This document shows, in pieces, positions 25,215-32,917 of a DNA stretch of 64,000 bases. The translations under genes were made by a program, and so were the position numbers. The stretch covers positions 124,001 to 188,000 of the forward strand of contig NZ_RHOJ01000001.1 in NCBI RefSeq assembly GCF_003946485.1. The letters are read 5' to 3'. Below the pieces are notes generated by a model. That model saw nothing but the letters and a program-made list of their open reading frames with translations, made no database searches and was not told the origin of the DNA. The DNA is from Lacticaseibacillus jixianensis. Its GTDB lineage: Bacteria > Bacillota > Bacilli > Lactobacillales > Lactobacillaceae. Position 1 is the first letter of the stretch. Each line of letters begins with the position of its first letter.

Positions 25215-26273
25215 ATGACGAAGTATGAACGGTTTGTGGCCAATGTTAAGATCCGGCGCTGGGTGGTGCTGGCCAGTCTGATCGTGATCTTGTGGTTGGC
25301 CCGCGCGGTCATGAGCACGATCCTCTTGACTTTCATCTTTACCTTCTTGGTGACGCGGCTGATTCGCCTGGTGCGCCGCTTTGGCCACGTGCCGGCGCTG
25401 GTCGTGGTTGTGCCGCTGTACCTGCTGATCCTGGCGGGGATGGCGTACGCGGTGCTTCACTATGTTCCCGCGATCGCCGAGCAAACCGTTCACCTCGTGG
25501 ACTCGGTGACGGATTTTTACAACAGCAAGGCCTTCGCGAACAACCAGGCCATGCAGTGGGTGCTTCAGGCCGTCAACCAGATGAACCTGAACGACCAGAT
25601 CAAGACCTCGGTGTCGGCCTTGCTGCAGTACGCCGGCAGCATTACCGCGATGGGCGTGACGTTGCTGCTGTCATTGATCCTGAGCTTCTTTTTCTCCGTC
25701 GAGATCGATGAGCTCACCAAGTTTGGGAAGAACTTCACCACCTCGACCTTCGGCTGGTACTTCCAAGACGTCGGGTACTTCGCCGGCAAGTTCATCGCGT
25801 CGTTCGGGGTCGTCATTGAGGCGCAGCTGTTCATTGCCTTGGTCAACACTGTGATCACCACGATCACGCTGATCGTAATGAAAATGCCGAATATTCCCAG
25901 CTTGGCGATCATGGTCTTCCTGCTGTCGCTGATTCCAGTCGCCGGGGCCTTGATCTCGGTGGTGCCGCTGGCCATCATTGCCTACACCGTCAGCGGGATC
26001 CAGGGCGTGATCACGATCATCGTGATGATCATCGTGATCCACCTCCTGGAGACGTACGTGCTCAATCCGCAATTTATGAGCAGTCGCACCAAGCTGCCGG
26101 TTTTCTTCACCTTTGTGGTGCTGATGGTCGGTGACTGGCTGTTTGGGACGTGGGGGCTGATCGTCGGCATCCCGATTTTTACCTTCATTTTGGACCTGCT
26201 CGGCGTCAAAAAGCTGCCGGGTCAGTCCCGTAAATTGCCGGCGGAAAAGGCGAAAGGCCAACGTTCCGCCTGA
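25215..26273 (+). CDS. AI-2E family transporter (UPF0118)
   Basis: This 352-residue membrane protein has about seven or eight hydrophobic segments, with the family-typical long amphipathic middle part (AIAEQTVHLVDSVTDFYNS) and the C-terminal conserved region SLIPVAGALISVVPLAIIAY plus IIVIHLLETYVLNPQFMSSR. Some relatives export autoinducer-2, others act as ion antiporters, so substrate is open. ATG at 25215 follows GGAGG by six bases. A hairpin without a T run follows. Confidence 0.87.
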   Translation: MTKYERFVANVKIRRWVVLASLIVILWLARAVMSTILLTFIFTFLVTRLIRLVRRFGHVPALVVVVPLYLLILAGMAYAVLHYVPAIAEQTVHLVDSVTDFYNSKAFANNQAMQWVLQAVNQMNLNDQIKTSVSALLQYAGSITAMGVTLLLSLILSFFFSVEIDELTKFGKNFTTSTFGWYFQDVGYFAGKFIASFGVVIEAQLFIALVNTVITTITLIVMKMPNIPSLAIMVFLLSLIPVAGALISVVPLAIIAYTVSGIQGVITIIVMIIVIHLLETYVLNPQFMSSRTKLPVFFTFVVLMVGDWLFGTWGLIVGIPIFTFILDLLGVKKLPGQSRKLPAEKAKGQRSA

Positions 26274-26288
26274 CGAACTGGCCATAAG

Positions 26289-26327
26289 AACCGGACCGGC
26301 CCCAGCAACGCCGAGGCCGGTCCGGTT
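26289..26327. other. Perfect hairpin without T run
   Basis: AACCGGACCGGCC pairs with GGCCGGTCCGGTT around a 13-base loop. It lies between two convergent genes and may act in termination or mRNA 3' protection. Confidence 0.5.
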
Positions 26328-26356
26328 GACTGCTGCCTGGCGATCAGCACGGGCCA

Positions 26357-26566
26357 CTAATGCCGGCGGAAGATCCGCGTCATTAGTCCGGCAATCAGGG
26401 CGATGCCCCCGCCGATCAGCAGCAGGTCCATCACCCCGTGCAGGATGGACAGGGCGAAGCTGGCGTTGACGGCCATTTGCAGGCCGGGGCTGTTGACGTA
26501 AACGATGAAGTAACCAATGCTGAGCAGCCACAGCACGGCTACGGTAAGCCACCAATATTTGCGCAT
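26357..26566 (-). CDS. Small membrane protein, 69 aa
   Basis: Two hydrophobic segments are clear: WWLTVAVLWLLSIGYFIVYV and SILHGVMDLLLIGGGIALIAG, with a basic C-terminal tail RIFRRH. No family is recognised. ATG follows GGAGG on the minus strand. It lies alone between the convergent AI-2E gene and the divergent gpmA. Confidence 0.7.
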   Translation of the reverse strand: MRKYWWLTVAVLWLLSIGYFIVYVNSPGLQMAVNASFALSILHGVMDLLLIGGGIALIAGLMTRIFRRH

Positions 26567-26738
26567 AAAATTGCCTCCGCATTGAGTTTACCAGAAATCG
26601 CCTGCCGGCGGCCCCCTGACTTGACCGGCGCCGCCCGCGGTCCGCGAAAGTCATCGCGCTTTTTCTGCAAATGGTGTATCATTAAGTGTCGAAAACAGCT
26701 GTGCATTCAGCAAAACTAAAAAGTGAGGTAATCTCTCG

Positions 26739-27431
26739 ATGGCAAAATTAGTGCTTATCCGTCACGGTCAAAGTGAATGGAACCTGTCCAACCAGTTCAC
26801 CGGCTGGGTCGATGTTGACCTGTCCGAAAAAGGAACTGAAGAGGCGAAGGAAGCTGGCCGCCGCATCAAGAAGGCCGGGCTCGAATTCGATCAGGCTTAC
26901 ACGTCCGTTCTGACTCGTGCGATCAAGACTTTGCACTACGCACTGGAAGAATCCGATCAGCTTTGGATTCCAGAAACCAAGACCTGGCGCCTTAACGAGC
27001 GTCACTACGGCGCCTTGCAGGGCCAAAACAAGGCTGAAGCAGCCAAAAAGTGGGGCGACGAGCAGGTTCACATCTGGCGTCGGTCATACGACGTTCTGCC
27101 ACCACTGTTGAGTGCAGACGACGAAGGCTCCGCTGCTAAGGACCGGCGTTACGCCAACCTTGACCCACGCATCGTGCCGGGTGGCGAAAACCTCAAGGTC
27201 ACTTTGGAGCGCGTTATCCCATTTTGGGAAGACCACATTGCGCCAGACCTGCTTGATGGCAAGAACGTCATCATCGCGGCGCACGGCAACTCCCTGCGTG
27301 CTTTGACCAAGTACATCGAGAACATTTCCGATGAAGATATCATCAACCTGGAAATGACCACCGGCGAACCCGTTGTTTACACCTTCAACGAGAAGCTGGA
27401 AGTCACCGATAAGGTTAAGCTCAGCAAGTAA
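26739..27431 (+). CDS. gpmA: 2,3-bisphosphoglycerate-dependent phosphoglycerate mutase
   Basis: This 230-residue glycolytic enzyme starts [22 protein letters not shown], with the phospho-accepting histidine in RHG, and contains [16 protein letters not shown] and [18 protein letters not shown]. It interconverts 3- and 2-phosphoglycerate. Its codons end less often in G or C than those of its neighbours, as expected for a highly expressed gene. It is monocistronic with a clear terminator. Confidence 0.97.
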   Translation: MAKLVLIRHGQSEWNLSNQFTGWVDVDLSEKGTEEAKEAGRRIKKAGLEFDQAYTSVLTRAIKTLHYALEESDQLWIPETKTWRLNERHYGALQGQNKAEAAKKWGDEQVHIWRRSYDVLPPLLSADDEGSAAKDRRYANLDPRIVPGGENLKVTLERVIPFWEDHIAPDLLDGKNVIIAAHGNSLRALTKYIENISDEDIINLEMTTGEPVVYTFNEKLEVTDKVKLSK

Positions 27432-27448
27432 TTGCCAGCAGCCAAGGA

Positions 27449-27476
27449 CCGTCTGCCTCGTGCAGGCGGTTTTTGT
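27449..27476 (+). terminator. Terminator of gpmA
   Basis: Stem ACCGTCTGC/GCAGGCGGT followed by TTTTT. Confidence 0.8.
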
Positions 27477-27623
27477 GTGGGTCAAAAACGGCGCTGACGT
27501 CAGCTTAAGGCGCCCGATCCACCGGTCAAAAGTCGCCCAGCCGCCCCCAAGTGCCGCCGCCGGCCTATAATGGAGGCGGATACGGTTGGGTTATAGGCCG
27601 GCGCGGCCGAGGGGGTAAGATCA

Positions 27624-28040
27624 ATGACGATTGCGATTCGGTATTGTTCTAGAACGGGAAACACGGCAAAAGTGGCGCAGGAGATGGCGACAGCACTGCA
27701 CGTGGAAGCACGCAGCATCGAGGCGCCATTGCCTTTGCCAGTTGATGACTTGTTTCTCGGCGGTGCCATTCACATGGCGACAATGGACCGGGAATTAAAG
27801 GAGTTTGTCGCCAATCTGGCGCCAGGGCAAGTGGGGCAAGTCTTCATGTTTGGCACTTCTGGCGGCGTGATGTCGATTGCCCGCGGCCTTGCCCATGCGC
27901 TGAAGGAAAGGCACATCAAGGTGGCCAGTGCGCAGCTGTTTCTGCACGGCATGATGCCGGACAAAAAGGCGCTCAGCGATGATGAAAAGGCCAAGATTGC
28001 CGCGTTTATCCACCAGGCTGCGGCAGAGCTGACGCGGTGA
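27624..28040 (+). CDS. Flavodoxin-domain protein
   Basis: This 138-residue protein starts MTIAIRYCSRTGNTAKVAQ, an FMN phosphate loop of flavodoxin type (SRTGNT), and continues with FLGGAIHMATMDRELKEFV and VFMFGTSGGVMSIARGLA. It likely binds FMN and transfers electrons in the cytoplasm; the partner is unknown. ATG follows GAGGGGG. A TATAAT at 27566 without a good -35 may be its promoter. It ends at a hairpin shared with the convergent DUF805 gene. Confidence 0.85.
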   Translation: MTIAIRYCSRTGNTAKVAQEMATALHVEARSIEAPLPLPVDDLFLGGAIHMATMDRELKEFVANLAPGQVGQVFMFGTSGGVMSIARGLAHALKERHIKVASAQLFLHGMMPDKKALSDDEKAKIAAFIHQAAAELTR

Positions 28041-28095
28041 TCAGCCTTGGCGACGGTCAAGCCTGACGCTCAAGTCTAATGCTACGCAGTCGCGA

Positions 28096-28140
28096 AAAGC
28101 CGCGCTGATCGGTGCTTTCGGCACTGATCAACGCGGCTTT
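28096..28140. terminator. Bidirectional terminator, flavodoxin / DUF805
   Basis: AAAGCCGCG...CGCGGCTTT with a continued TGATC/GATCA stem forms a long hairpin between the convergent genes. Confidence 0.75.
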
Positions 28141-28159
28141 CGTGGCTGTGGCGGGTGCC

Positions 28160-28867
28160 TTAGCCTTCTGTGTACGGATGATTCGGATCGTCGTGGCGGC
28201 TGCCATCGCGATCAGGTTGCGTCTGATCTGGGTCCGCCGGAGCGGGATTATCGGCCGGCTGGGCCTTGGCGGGTGCCGCAAACACGGTGGAATCGATTCG
28301 CGCGTCAAGGTTGGCCTGGGCGGCCGTAGATGGTTCAGGCCCGTCCGGATTCTCAGGCAGTGGCACGGACGGGAGCAGCGTCAACACCAGTGTGGTGAGT
28401 TGAACGGCCCACAGAAGCACGCGCTGAATGGTTGAGTCTGCGGGAAAGGCGTACTGGGAAGCAATATTGATCAACACCTGGATGAGGTAGATCCACCACG
28501 GCACGCCAGTATCGCGGTACCGGCGAATCGTCAGGGCAATTGCCGGAATGATCACGATCAGGAAGAACAAGAGGAGGAGCAAGAGAAAAATGACCAGCCC
28601 AATGCCCATTTTACCCAGCAGTTTTTGCGGGGTCACGGCGCCGGACGCACCGGCCACCACGCCGATGACGGCGCCGAGGAAGCCGAAAAGGGCAGCGAGG
28701 CCGAGGATCATCGCAAAAAGGAACATCCACCAGTACTCACTGCGGCTTGACCGGCCGGTGAAGTTGATGTAATTACTGAAGAACGCCTTGATGGTGGTCC
28801 ACCCGGTTGCCCGGTAGTAGCGGTTGCCGGTGGCACTTTGCGCCTGCGCGTTGGACTTGATTGCCAT
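28160..28867 (-). CDS. DUF805 membrane protein
   Basis: This 235-residue protein contains NYINFTGRSSRSEYWWMFLF and IPAIALTIRRYRDTGVPWWIYL, the DUF805 hallmarks, in about four membrane segments. It ends in a long disordered acidic, proline-rich tail (PAKAQPADNPAPADPDQTQ). Function of the family is unknown. The start MAIKSN is chosen because AGGAG lies upstream of that ATG; the longer frame upstream has no such site. Confidence 0.85.
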   Translation of the reverse strand: MAIKSNAQAQSATGNRYYRATGWTTIKAFFSNYINFTGRSSRSEYWWMFLFAMILGLAALFGFLGAVIGVVAGASGAVTPQKLLGKMGIGLVIFLLLLLLFFLIVIIPAIALTIRRYRDTGVPWWIYLIQVLINIASQYAFPADSTIQRVLLWAVQLTTLVLTLLPSVPLPENPDGPEPSTAAQANLDARIDSTVFAAPAKAQPADNPAPADPDQTQPDRDGSRHDDPNHPYTEG

Positions 28868-28976
28868 ATTGCTCACTCCTGACCTTAATTTGACTGAATC
28901 GTAGCATAACCGCGGCGTGCTGACAATCGGCCGCGGCTGGCAGGGCGTGATGCGGCTCGTGCTGGCAAAAGAGAAA

Positions 28977-28985
28977 TGGTATACT
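28977..28985 (+). promoter_or_regulatory. Extended -10 promoter of the leader-efp unit
   Basis: TGGTATACT is a TGn-extended -10 with no convincing -35. Transcription would start near 28992, giving a short 5' leader before the peptide at 29028. Confidence 0.6.
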
Positions 28986-29027
28986 GAGATGGATAGTGCA
29001 CTGACGAACTGTAAAGGAGGCCGTTGC

Positions 29028-29099
29028 ATGGACTTTTTACGTTGGCGCGTGCTGCCGCCCCCATGGCCATTAGCCAGTCGGATGCCGCAACGCCTATAA
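29028..29099 (+). CDS. Pro-Pro-Pro leader peptide upstream of efp, 23 aa
   Basis: The ATG follows AAAGGAGG at a seven-base spacing, one of the best ribosome binding sites in the window. The peptide begins MDFLRWRVLPPPWPLASR, with three consecutive proline codons (10-12) followed by Trp and another Pro, a context known to stall ribosomes strongly unless EF-P is present. The stop codon TAA (29097-29099) lies inside the AAGGAGA site of efp, so termination on the leader and initiation on efp are physically linked. The role as an EF-P sensor is my inference. Confidence 0.75.
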   Translation: MDFLRWRVLPPPWPLASRMPQRL

Positions 29100-29112
29100 G
29101 GAGAGATAAATA

Positions 29113-29670
29113 ATGACTCAAGCAATTGATTTACGTGCCGGGATGACGTTCGTGAAGGACGGCAAGCTCATCAAAGTTCTGGAAAGCAACCATCACAAGC
29201 CTGGTAAGGGGAACACCCTGATGCAGCTCAAGCTCTACGACGTGCGGTCAGGCTCCACCGTCCAGACGACCTACCGGCCCAGCGAAAAAATCGAGCTGGC
29301 CGAAATGGTTACCAAACCCGCTCAGTACCTGTACACCCAGGACGACCTTGCCTACTTCATGGACCTGGACACGTATGAGCAGTACGAGATCCCGACGGAA
29401 AGCATTGAAGTGGAAATGAAGTACCTGCTGGAAAACATGCAGGTCTCCATTGAGTTCTACGGCAAAGAAGTGATCGGCATCACCCTGCCAAGCACGGTCA
29501 ACCTGAAGGTCGTTGAGACCCAGCCGTCGATCAAGGGCGGCTCGGTCACTAACGGCGGCAAGCCTGCCACCATGGAAACCGGGCTGGTCGTTAACGTGCC
29601 TGATTTTGTTCAGGCGGGTGAGACAATCGTGGTCAGCACCCAAAACGGCAGCTACGAGAAACGTGCATAA
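29113..29670 (+). CDS. efp: Elongation factor P
   Basis: This 185-residue protein has the three beta-barrel EF-P layout, with the modifiable lysine loop HHKPGKGNT near residue 32 and C-terminal [29 protein letters not shown] enters the ribosomal E site and speeds peptide bonds between prolines. The start ATG follows AAGGAGA that overlaps the stop of the Pro-Pro-Pro leader peptide 13 bases upstream. A strong terminator follows. The adjacency suggests autogenous control of efp by its own activity. Confidence 0.97.
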   Translation: MTQAIDLRAGMTFVKDGKLIKVLESNHHKPGKGNTLMQLKLYDVRSGSTVQTTYRPSEKIELAEMVTKPAQYLYTQDDLAYFMDLDTYEQYEIPTESIEVEMKYLLENMQVSIEFYGKEVIGITLPSTVNLKVVETQPSIKGGSVTNGGKPATMETGLVVNVPDFVQAGETIVVSTQNGSYEKRA

Positions 29671-29676
29671 CCTGGA

Positions 29677-29702
29677 AACACCGCCGCGGCGGTGTTTTTT
29701 TT
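29677..29702 (+). terminator. Terminator of efp
   Basis: AACACCGCC/GGCGGTGTT stem followed by a T run. Confidence 0.85.
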
Positions 29703-29703
29703 G

Positions 29704-29826
29704 AAGGTGCGCAGGGTTCGCGTACTTAGGCAGACGCATTGCCTAGCCTGGTGCTTTGCTCGCAAAGCGAGTGAAGCGCCAGGCGTAGCAATGCGCTCTG
29801 CCGTTGCGAACCCGGAACCCAGTTAG
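29704..29826. repeat. Long nested palindrome unit, first of the efp-distal array
   Basis: This 123-bp unit pairs GGGTTCGC/GCGAACCC, GGCAGA/TCTGCC, CGCATTG/CAATGCG, CCTGGTGCTT/AAGCGCCAGG and GCTCGC/GCGAG. It keeps the boxes AAGGTGCGCAGGGT, ACTTAG, CTAGCC, GGCGTAG and CCCAGTTAG. Its helix sequences differ from those at 3011-3135 and 29827-30207 by changes on both strands. Confidence 0.85.
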
Positions 29827-30207
29827 AAGGTGTGTAGAGTTGGCGCTTTTAGCGGGATGGGCAGCCTAGCCAAAGGCATTGCCGCTGGTCTTTGGCGGCG
29901 AGGCCTTTGGCGTAGCAGCCCACTCCCGCGTTGCGAACTCGGAACCCAGTTAGAAGGTGTGTAGAGTTGGCGCTTTTAGCGGGATGGGCAGCCTAGCCAA
30001 AGGCATTGCCGCTGGTCTTTGGCGGCGAGGCCTTTGGCGTAGCAGCCCACTCCCGCGTTGCGAACTCGGAACCCAGTTAGAAGGTGTGTAGAGTTGGCGC
30101 TTTTAGCGGGATGGGCAGCCTAGCCAAAGGCATTGCCGCTGGTCTTTGGCGGCGAGGCCTTTGGCGTAGCAGCCCACTCCCGCGTTGCGAACTCGGAACC
30201 CAGTTAG
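29827..30207. repeat. Three identical 127-bp palindromic units in tandem
   Basis: Units at 29827-29953, 29954-30080 and 30081-30207 are identical base for base. Each folds with GAGTT/AACTC, GCGGGA/TCCCGC, TGGGC/GCCCA, CCAAAGGC/GCCTTTGG and TGCCGC/GGCGGCG. Conserved extras are a bulged C in the right arm, a bulged G in GGCGTAG, and an asymmetric internal loop CTTTTA opposite GTT. There are no spacers, so this is not CRISPR. Perfect identity points to recent duplication. Confidence 0.9.
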
Positions 30208-30323
30208 AAGGTGTGTAGAGTTGGCGCTTTTAGCGGGATGGGCAGCCGCTACGCATATCATCCTATACGCCATAAATGGCTACAGGGTGACATGCGATAG
30301 CTGCGAACCCGAAACCAAGTTAG
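30208..30323. repeat. Variant palindromic unit ending the array
   Basis: The first 40 bases equal the 127-bp unit. The centre is replaced by GCTACGCATATCA...TGACATGCGATAGC around TACGCCATAAATGGCTACA, the same alternative core found at 3170-3230. It ends with CGAAACCAAGTTAG-like sequence (GCGAACCCGAAACC, AAGTTAG). No gene is present between efp and 30473. Confidence 0.75.
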
Positions 30324-30472
30324 CGGCAGAACAATCGCCGCGGCAAGCGCAAGCCTGGGGCGACGGCTGGCGGTCAATCAAAGCGGGCACCACTCGTCTA
30401 ACAATTTTGTTAGGAAAACCAGCGGCATTGCCTTTATACTAGAAGGAGAGTGTATGGGGAAGGGCGGAAAAT

Positions 30473-31801
30473 ATGAGAAGCATGCGAAAGCAGAATAAGC
30501 GCTTAGGGTGGCGCCTGGTCGCCTTGGCAGTGGTGTTAGTGGCGCTTGGGCTTGGGGTGGCCTTCGTGCTCAATCGCCCGACCGCCCAAAAGAACGCGCT
30601 GAAGGCGCAGGAAGCGGCGCTGTTAAAGAAGCAGTACCCCGGCACTAAGGTTCAAGTCGCCCTTAAGCGTGGTCAGGGCGTGTTCTTCATGGCCGGAGAG
30701 AAGACGGTCCCGGCGGCGCTCAAAGAGGCGGCCGAGGCGGCGCTGGCGGGCCTGCCGGCAACGGCGGCGGGCAAGGCCGTTGTCGTGGTCGCTAGCCGGC
30801 GCAAGGCGCCGCTGGCGTTGACCAGCGTGCAGGCCAAGCTGCAGACGCTGTACCGCCAGCACGACAAGCTTCACCGCCGCCGCACGAGTCAGCAGCTGAT
30901 GGTGACTGCCGCGGGGAAGCGGGCCACCGTTGCCGACCTGGTCAGCGATGACTTTGGCCGCCGCGCTCTGGACTATGCCGCCCAGACGGCCAAGGCGGAG
31001 GCCGCGGACCTGGACCAGGCGCAGCTGGCGGCGCTGATGAAGACGCCCATGCTGGCAGCCATGACGGCGACCAATTTTCGCCTCGACGACCAGGCCCTGA
31101 CGATCCTGACCAAGGGTGGCCACGTGGCGGCGACGGTGCCACGGCGCAAAATCGCGCCGTACCTGTTGGGGGCGTCCGCCGCTGCGCCCAGCGGCAAGCT
31201 GGTCGCGCTGACCTTTGACGACGGGCCGAACGCACAGACCACACCTGGTATCCTTAAGGCGCTGGCGGATCACCACGTCAAGGCGACTTTTTTCGAGCTC
31301 GGCACCGGGATCGTTGAGAATCCCGCTCTGGCCAAAAGCGTGAAGGCCGCCGGACACGAGGTGGGGACGCACACGTACGATCACCTGTACCTGCCGGGCC
31401 TGAAGCCCGCAGCGGCGCTTGATCAGATGTACGGTAAAAACCTGTGGACCTACTATCACGTCTTCAAGACCCTGCCGCCGTTCATCCGGCCGCCGTACGG
31501 TGCCATCAGCAAGGCAAATGCGGACCTGGTCGGCATGCCGGCGATTCAGTGGTCGGTCGATTCGCAGGACTGGAAGTCTAAGAACCGCGATGCAATCATT
31601 GCCCGGATCAAGGCGACGACGCGCCCAGGGGGCATTGTGCTGATGCACGATATCCAGCCCGCCGAGGTCGCAGCGCTGCCGGCCGTGATTGCTTACCTGA
31701 AGAGCCAGGGCTACCAGTTCGTCACCGTCAGTCAGTTGCTGGGCCAAAAGCTGCTGCCGGGTCACCAGTACTTCGGCCAAGGCGATGAGCGCGTCATTTA
31801 G
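30473..31801 (+). CDS. Membrane-anchored polysaccharide (peptidoglycan) deacetylase, NodB domain
   Basis: This 442-residue protein has an N-terminal signal anchor (LVALAVVLVALGLGVAFVLN), a long basic alanine-rich region, and a C-terminal NodB domain with LTFDDGPN, HTYDH, RPPYG and the late LMHDI motif. It probably removes acetyl groups from GlcNAc in peptidoglycan outside the membrane, giving lysozyme resistance. The ATG has only a modest AAGGGCGG site. A 14-codon frame starting at 30454, with a better AAGGAGAG site, overlaps its start and might affect its translation. Confidence 0.88.
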   Translation: MRSMRKQNKRLGWRLVALAVVLVALGLGVAFVLNRPTAQKNALKAQEAALLKKQYPGTKVQVALKRGQGVFFMAGEKTVPAALKEAAEAALAGLPATAAGKAVVVVASRRKAPLALTSVQAKLQTLYRQHDKLHRRRTSQQLMVTAAGKRATVADLVSDDFGRRALDYAAQTAKAEAADLDQAQLAALMKTPMLAAMTATNFRLDDQALTILTKGGHVAATVPRRKIAPYLLGASAAAPSGKLVALTFDDGPNAQTTPGILKALADHHVKATFFELGTGIVENPALAKSVKAAGHEVGTHTYDHLYLPGLKPAAALDQMYGKNLWTYYHVFKTLPPFIRPPYGAISKANADLVGMPAIQWSVDSQDWKSKNRDAIIARIKATTRPGGIVLMHDIQPAEVAALPAVIAYLKSQGYQFVTVSQLLGQKLLPGHQYFGQGDERVI

Positions 31802-31811
31802 CCCGCGAAAG

Positions 31812-31838
31812 GCGTTTGCGTAGGCAGACGCTTTTTTG
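31812..31838 (+). terminator. Terminator of the deacetylase gene
   Basis: GCGTTTGC/GCAGACGC stem followed by TTTTTT. Confidence 0.7.
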
Positions 31839-31860
31839 CTACACTCGGCATGGGGGTGCG

Positions 31861-32502
31861 ATGATGACAGACTTTTACTTGGTGCGGCACGGTGAAACTG
31901 AGATCAACCGCAAAGGCGCGTTCAACGGCGGCCTGGTCGACTCGCCGCTGACGGCAAAGGGCCTGGCTGGCGCCAAGGCAGTCGGGGCTGCGCTCGCCGG
32001 GGTTTCCTTCACTCAGGTGCTGACCTCGCCGCTGCCGCGGGCGCAAACAACGGCTAGGCTGATCATGGCCGCCAATCGGGATGCCGCCCGCACGCCGCTG
32101 ACCCCGGCTAACGGCCTGTGGGAAATGCGGCTGGGCCAGTGGGACGGGCGCACCGTCGCAGAAGTGGCGGACCCGCCAGCGCTGGATGTGTATTTTCACC
32201 GCCCGGCGGAATTTGATGCGGACTGGGCGACGCACTTTGGAATCGAGCCTTACGCTGCAGTCGCGCGGCGGGCAATGCCGGTGTTTGAAAGCGCGGCGGC
32301 CGCGCACCCAGCGGGGAAGATCCTGGTCATCGGGCACGGGCTCTTGTTTCAGATCCTGCTGACGGTGCTCGTGGGTCACCCGCTGGCGCTGCTGCGGACC
32401 ACCCCGATGCTGAAAAATACCACGGTGTCGAAACTGACGACGCTGGACGGCCGCCACTTTACCCTGGCCTTTCGCGACCGGCGGCCAGAAGCATTTGACT
32501 AG
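31861..32502 (+). CDS. Histidine phosphatase family protein
   Basis: This 213-residue protein starts MMTDFYLVRHGETEINRKG, with the RHGE phospho-histidine motif, and has VIGHGLLFQILL with the second catalytic histidine. It belongs to the phosphoglycerate-mutase-like phosphatases and probably hydrolyses a small phosphorylated metabolite. It is distinct from gpmA at 26739, which has the longer mutase form. ATG at 31861 follows GGGGGTG. Confidence 0.87.
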   Translation: MMTDFYLVRHGETEINRKGAFNGGLVDSPLTAKGLAGAKAVGAALAGVSFTQVLTSPLPRAQTTARLIMAANRDAARTPLTPANGLWEMRLGQWDGRTVAEVADPPALDVYFHRPAEFDADWATHFGIEPYAAVARRAMPVFESAAAAHPAGKILVIGHGLLFQILLTVLVGHPLALLRTTPMLKNTTVSKLTTLDGRHFTLAFRDRRPEAFD

Positions 32503-32566
32503 CCGAGTGCGGTGATGCGAAAACAGTGGTTTGAGGCCTGACGGAAAATAAATATTTGCTTTGGCC

Positions 32567-32595
32567 TTGACATTGTTTTCTAATTTTTGTATTCT
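32567..32595 (+). promoter_or_regulatory. Promoter of the tyrosine-leader operon
   Basis: TTGACA, 17 bases, TATTCT: a strong sigma-A promoter. A perfect small hairpin ACCAGTT/AACTGGT (32603-32617) lies at the very start of the transcript, just before the leader ribosome binding site. Confidence 0.85.
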
Positions 32596-32635
32596 CTTGT
32601 CATACCAGTTGAACTGGTGCGAAGGAGTGTTGATC

Positions 32636-32695
32636 ATGACAAACATTAAACCAACACAACTAAATCGCTCGTATTACTACGGCTATTACGGATAG
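32636..32695 (+). CDS. Tyrosine-rich leader peptide, 19 aa
   Basis: The frame reads MTNIKPTQLNRSYYYGYYG, with five tyrosine codons in its last eight positions. AAGGAG lies eight bases before the ATG. It aligns over its whole length with the phenylalanine-rich peptide at 34024-34083 (shared TQLNR and G..G), the aromatics being exchanged. It is followed at once by a relay of competing hairpins and a terminator, so its translation is likely to sense charged tRNA-Tyr. Confidence 0.88.
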   Translation: MTNIKPTQLNRSYYYGYYG

Positions 32696-32815
32696 CGGCT
32701 GCATCGCCTTTGGATGCAGACCGCGCAGCAGGTTTGCATCCATGATAGGCGCAGCGTTTAAGTATGACTTTAAACCGCCACATGGATGAGAGGATCTCTT
32801 CCATGTGGCTTTTTC
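32695..32815 (+). promoter_or_regulatory. Ribosome-mediated attenuator, tyrosine type
   Basis: Segments: 1 = 32695-32705 (GCGGCTGCATC, touching the leader stop), 2 = 32712-32724 (GGATGCAGACCGC), 3 = 32731-32744 (GGTTTGCATCCATG), 4/5 = terminator GCCACATGGA (32777) / TCCATGTGGC (32800) plus TTTTTC. 1 pairs with 2, 2 with 3, 3 (CATCCATG) with 4 (CATGGATG). A ribosome that finishes the peptide covers 1, so 2:3 forms and the terminator closes; a ribosome stalled on Tyr codons frees 1, so 1:2 and 3:4 form and transcription continues. Confidence 0.85.
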
Positions 32816-32832
32816 TTTCCGGAAAGAAACTG

Positions 32833-32868
32833 GCCGGCCACAGGGAGAAATCCCGTGGCCGGCTTTTA
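32833..32868 (+). terminator. Second hairpin terminator before the first binding-protein gene
   Basis: GCCGGCCAC/GTGGCCGGC with an inner GGGA/TCCC stem is followed by TTTTA. Between it and the first terminator lies the palindrome TTTCTTTCCGGAAAGAAA. A second terminator in series is also present before the other binding-protein gene. Confidence 0.75.
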
Positions 32869-32917
32869 TGTTCGCGGCGGACGAGCACTCGCAAACTATT
32901 ATTTGGAGGAAATCATC

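Noticed and set aside
25671-26654. Long antisense frame (327 aa) opposite the AI-2E gene
   Set aside because: Low-complexity D/R/H/Q composition of a high-GC shadow frame, no ribosome binding site, and it overlaps a well-supported gene.
29704-30323. CRISPR-like array
   Set aside because: Units of about 125 bp abut directly with no variable spacers, and no cas gene is near.
30623-31780. Minus-strand frame of 385 aa opposite the deacetylase gene
   Set aside because: Arginine/glutamine-rich shadow translation; the plus strand encodes clear NodB motifs.
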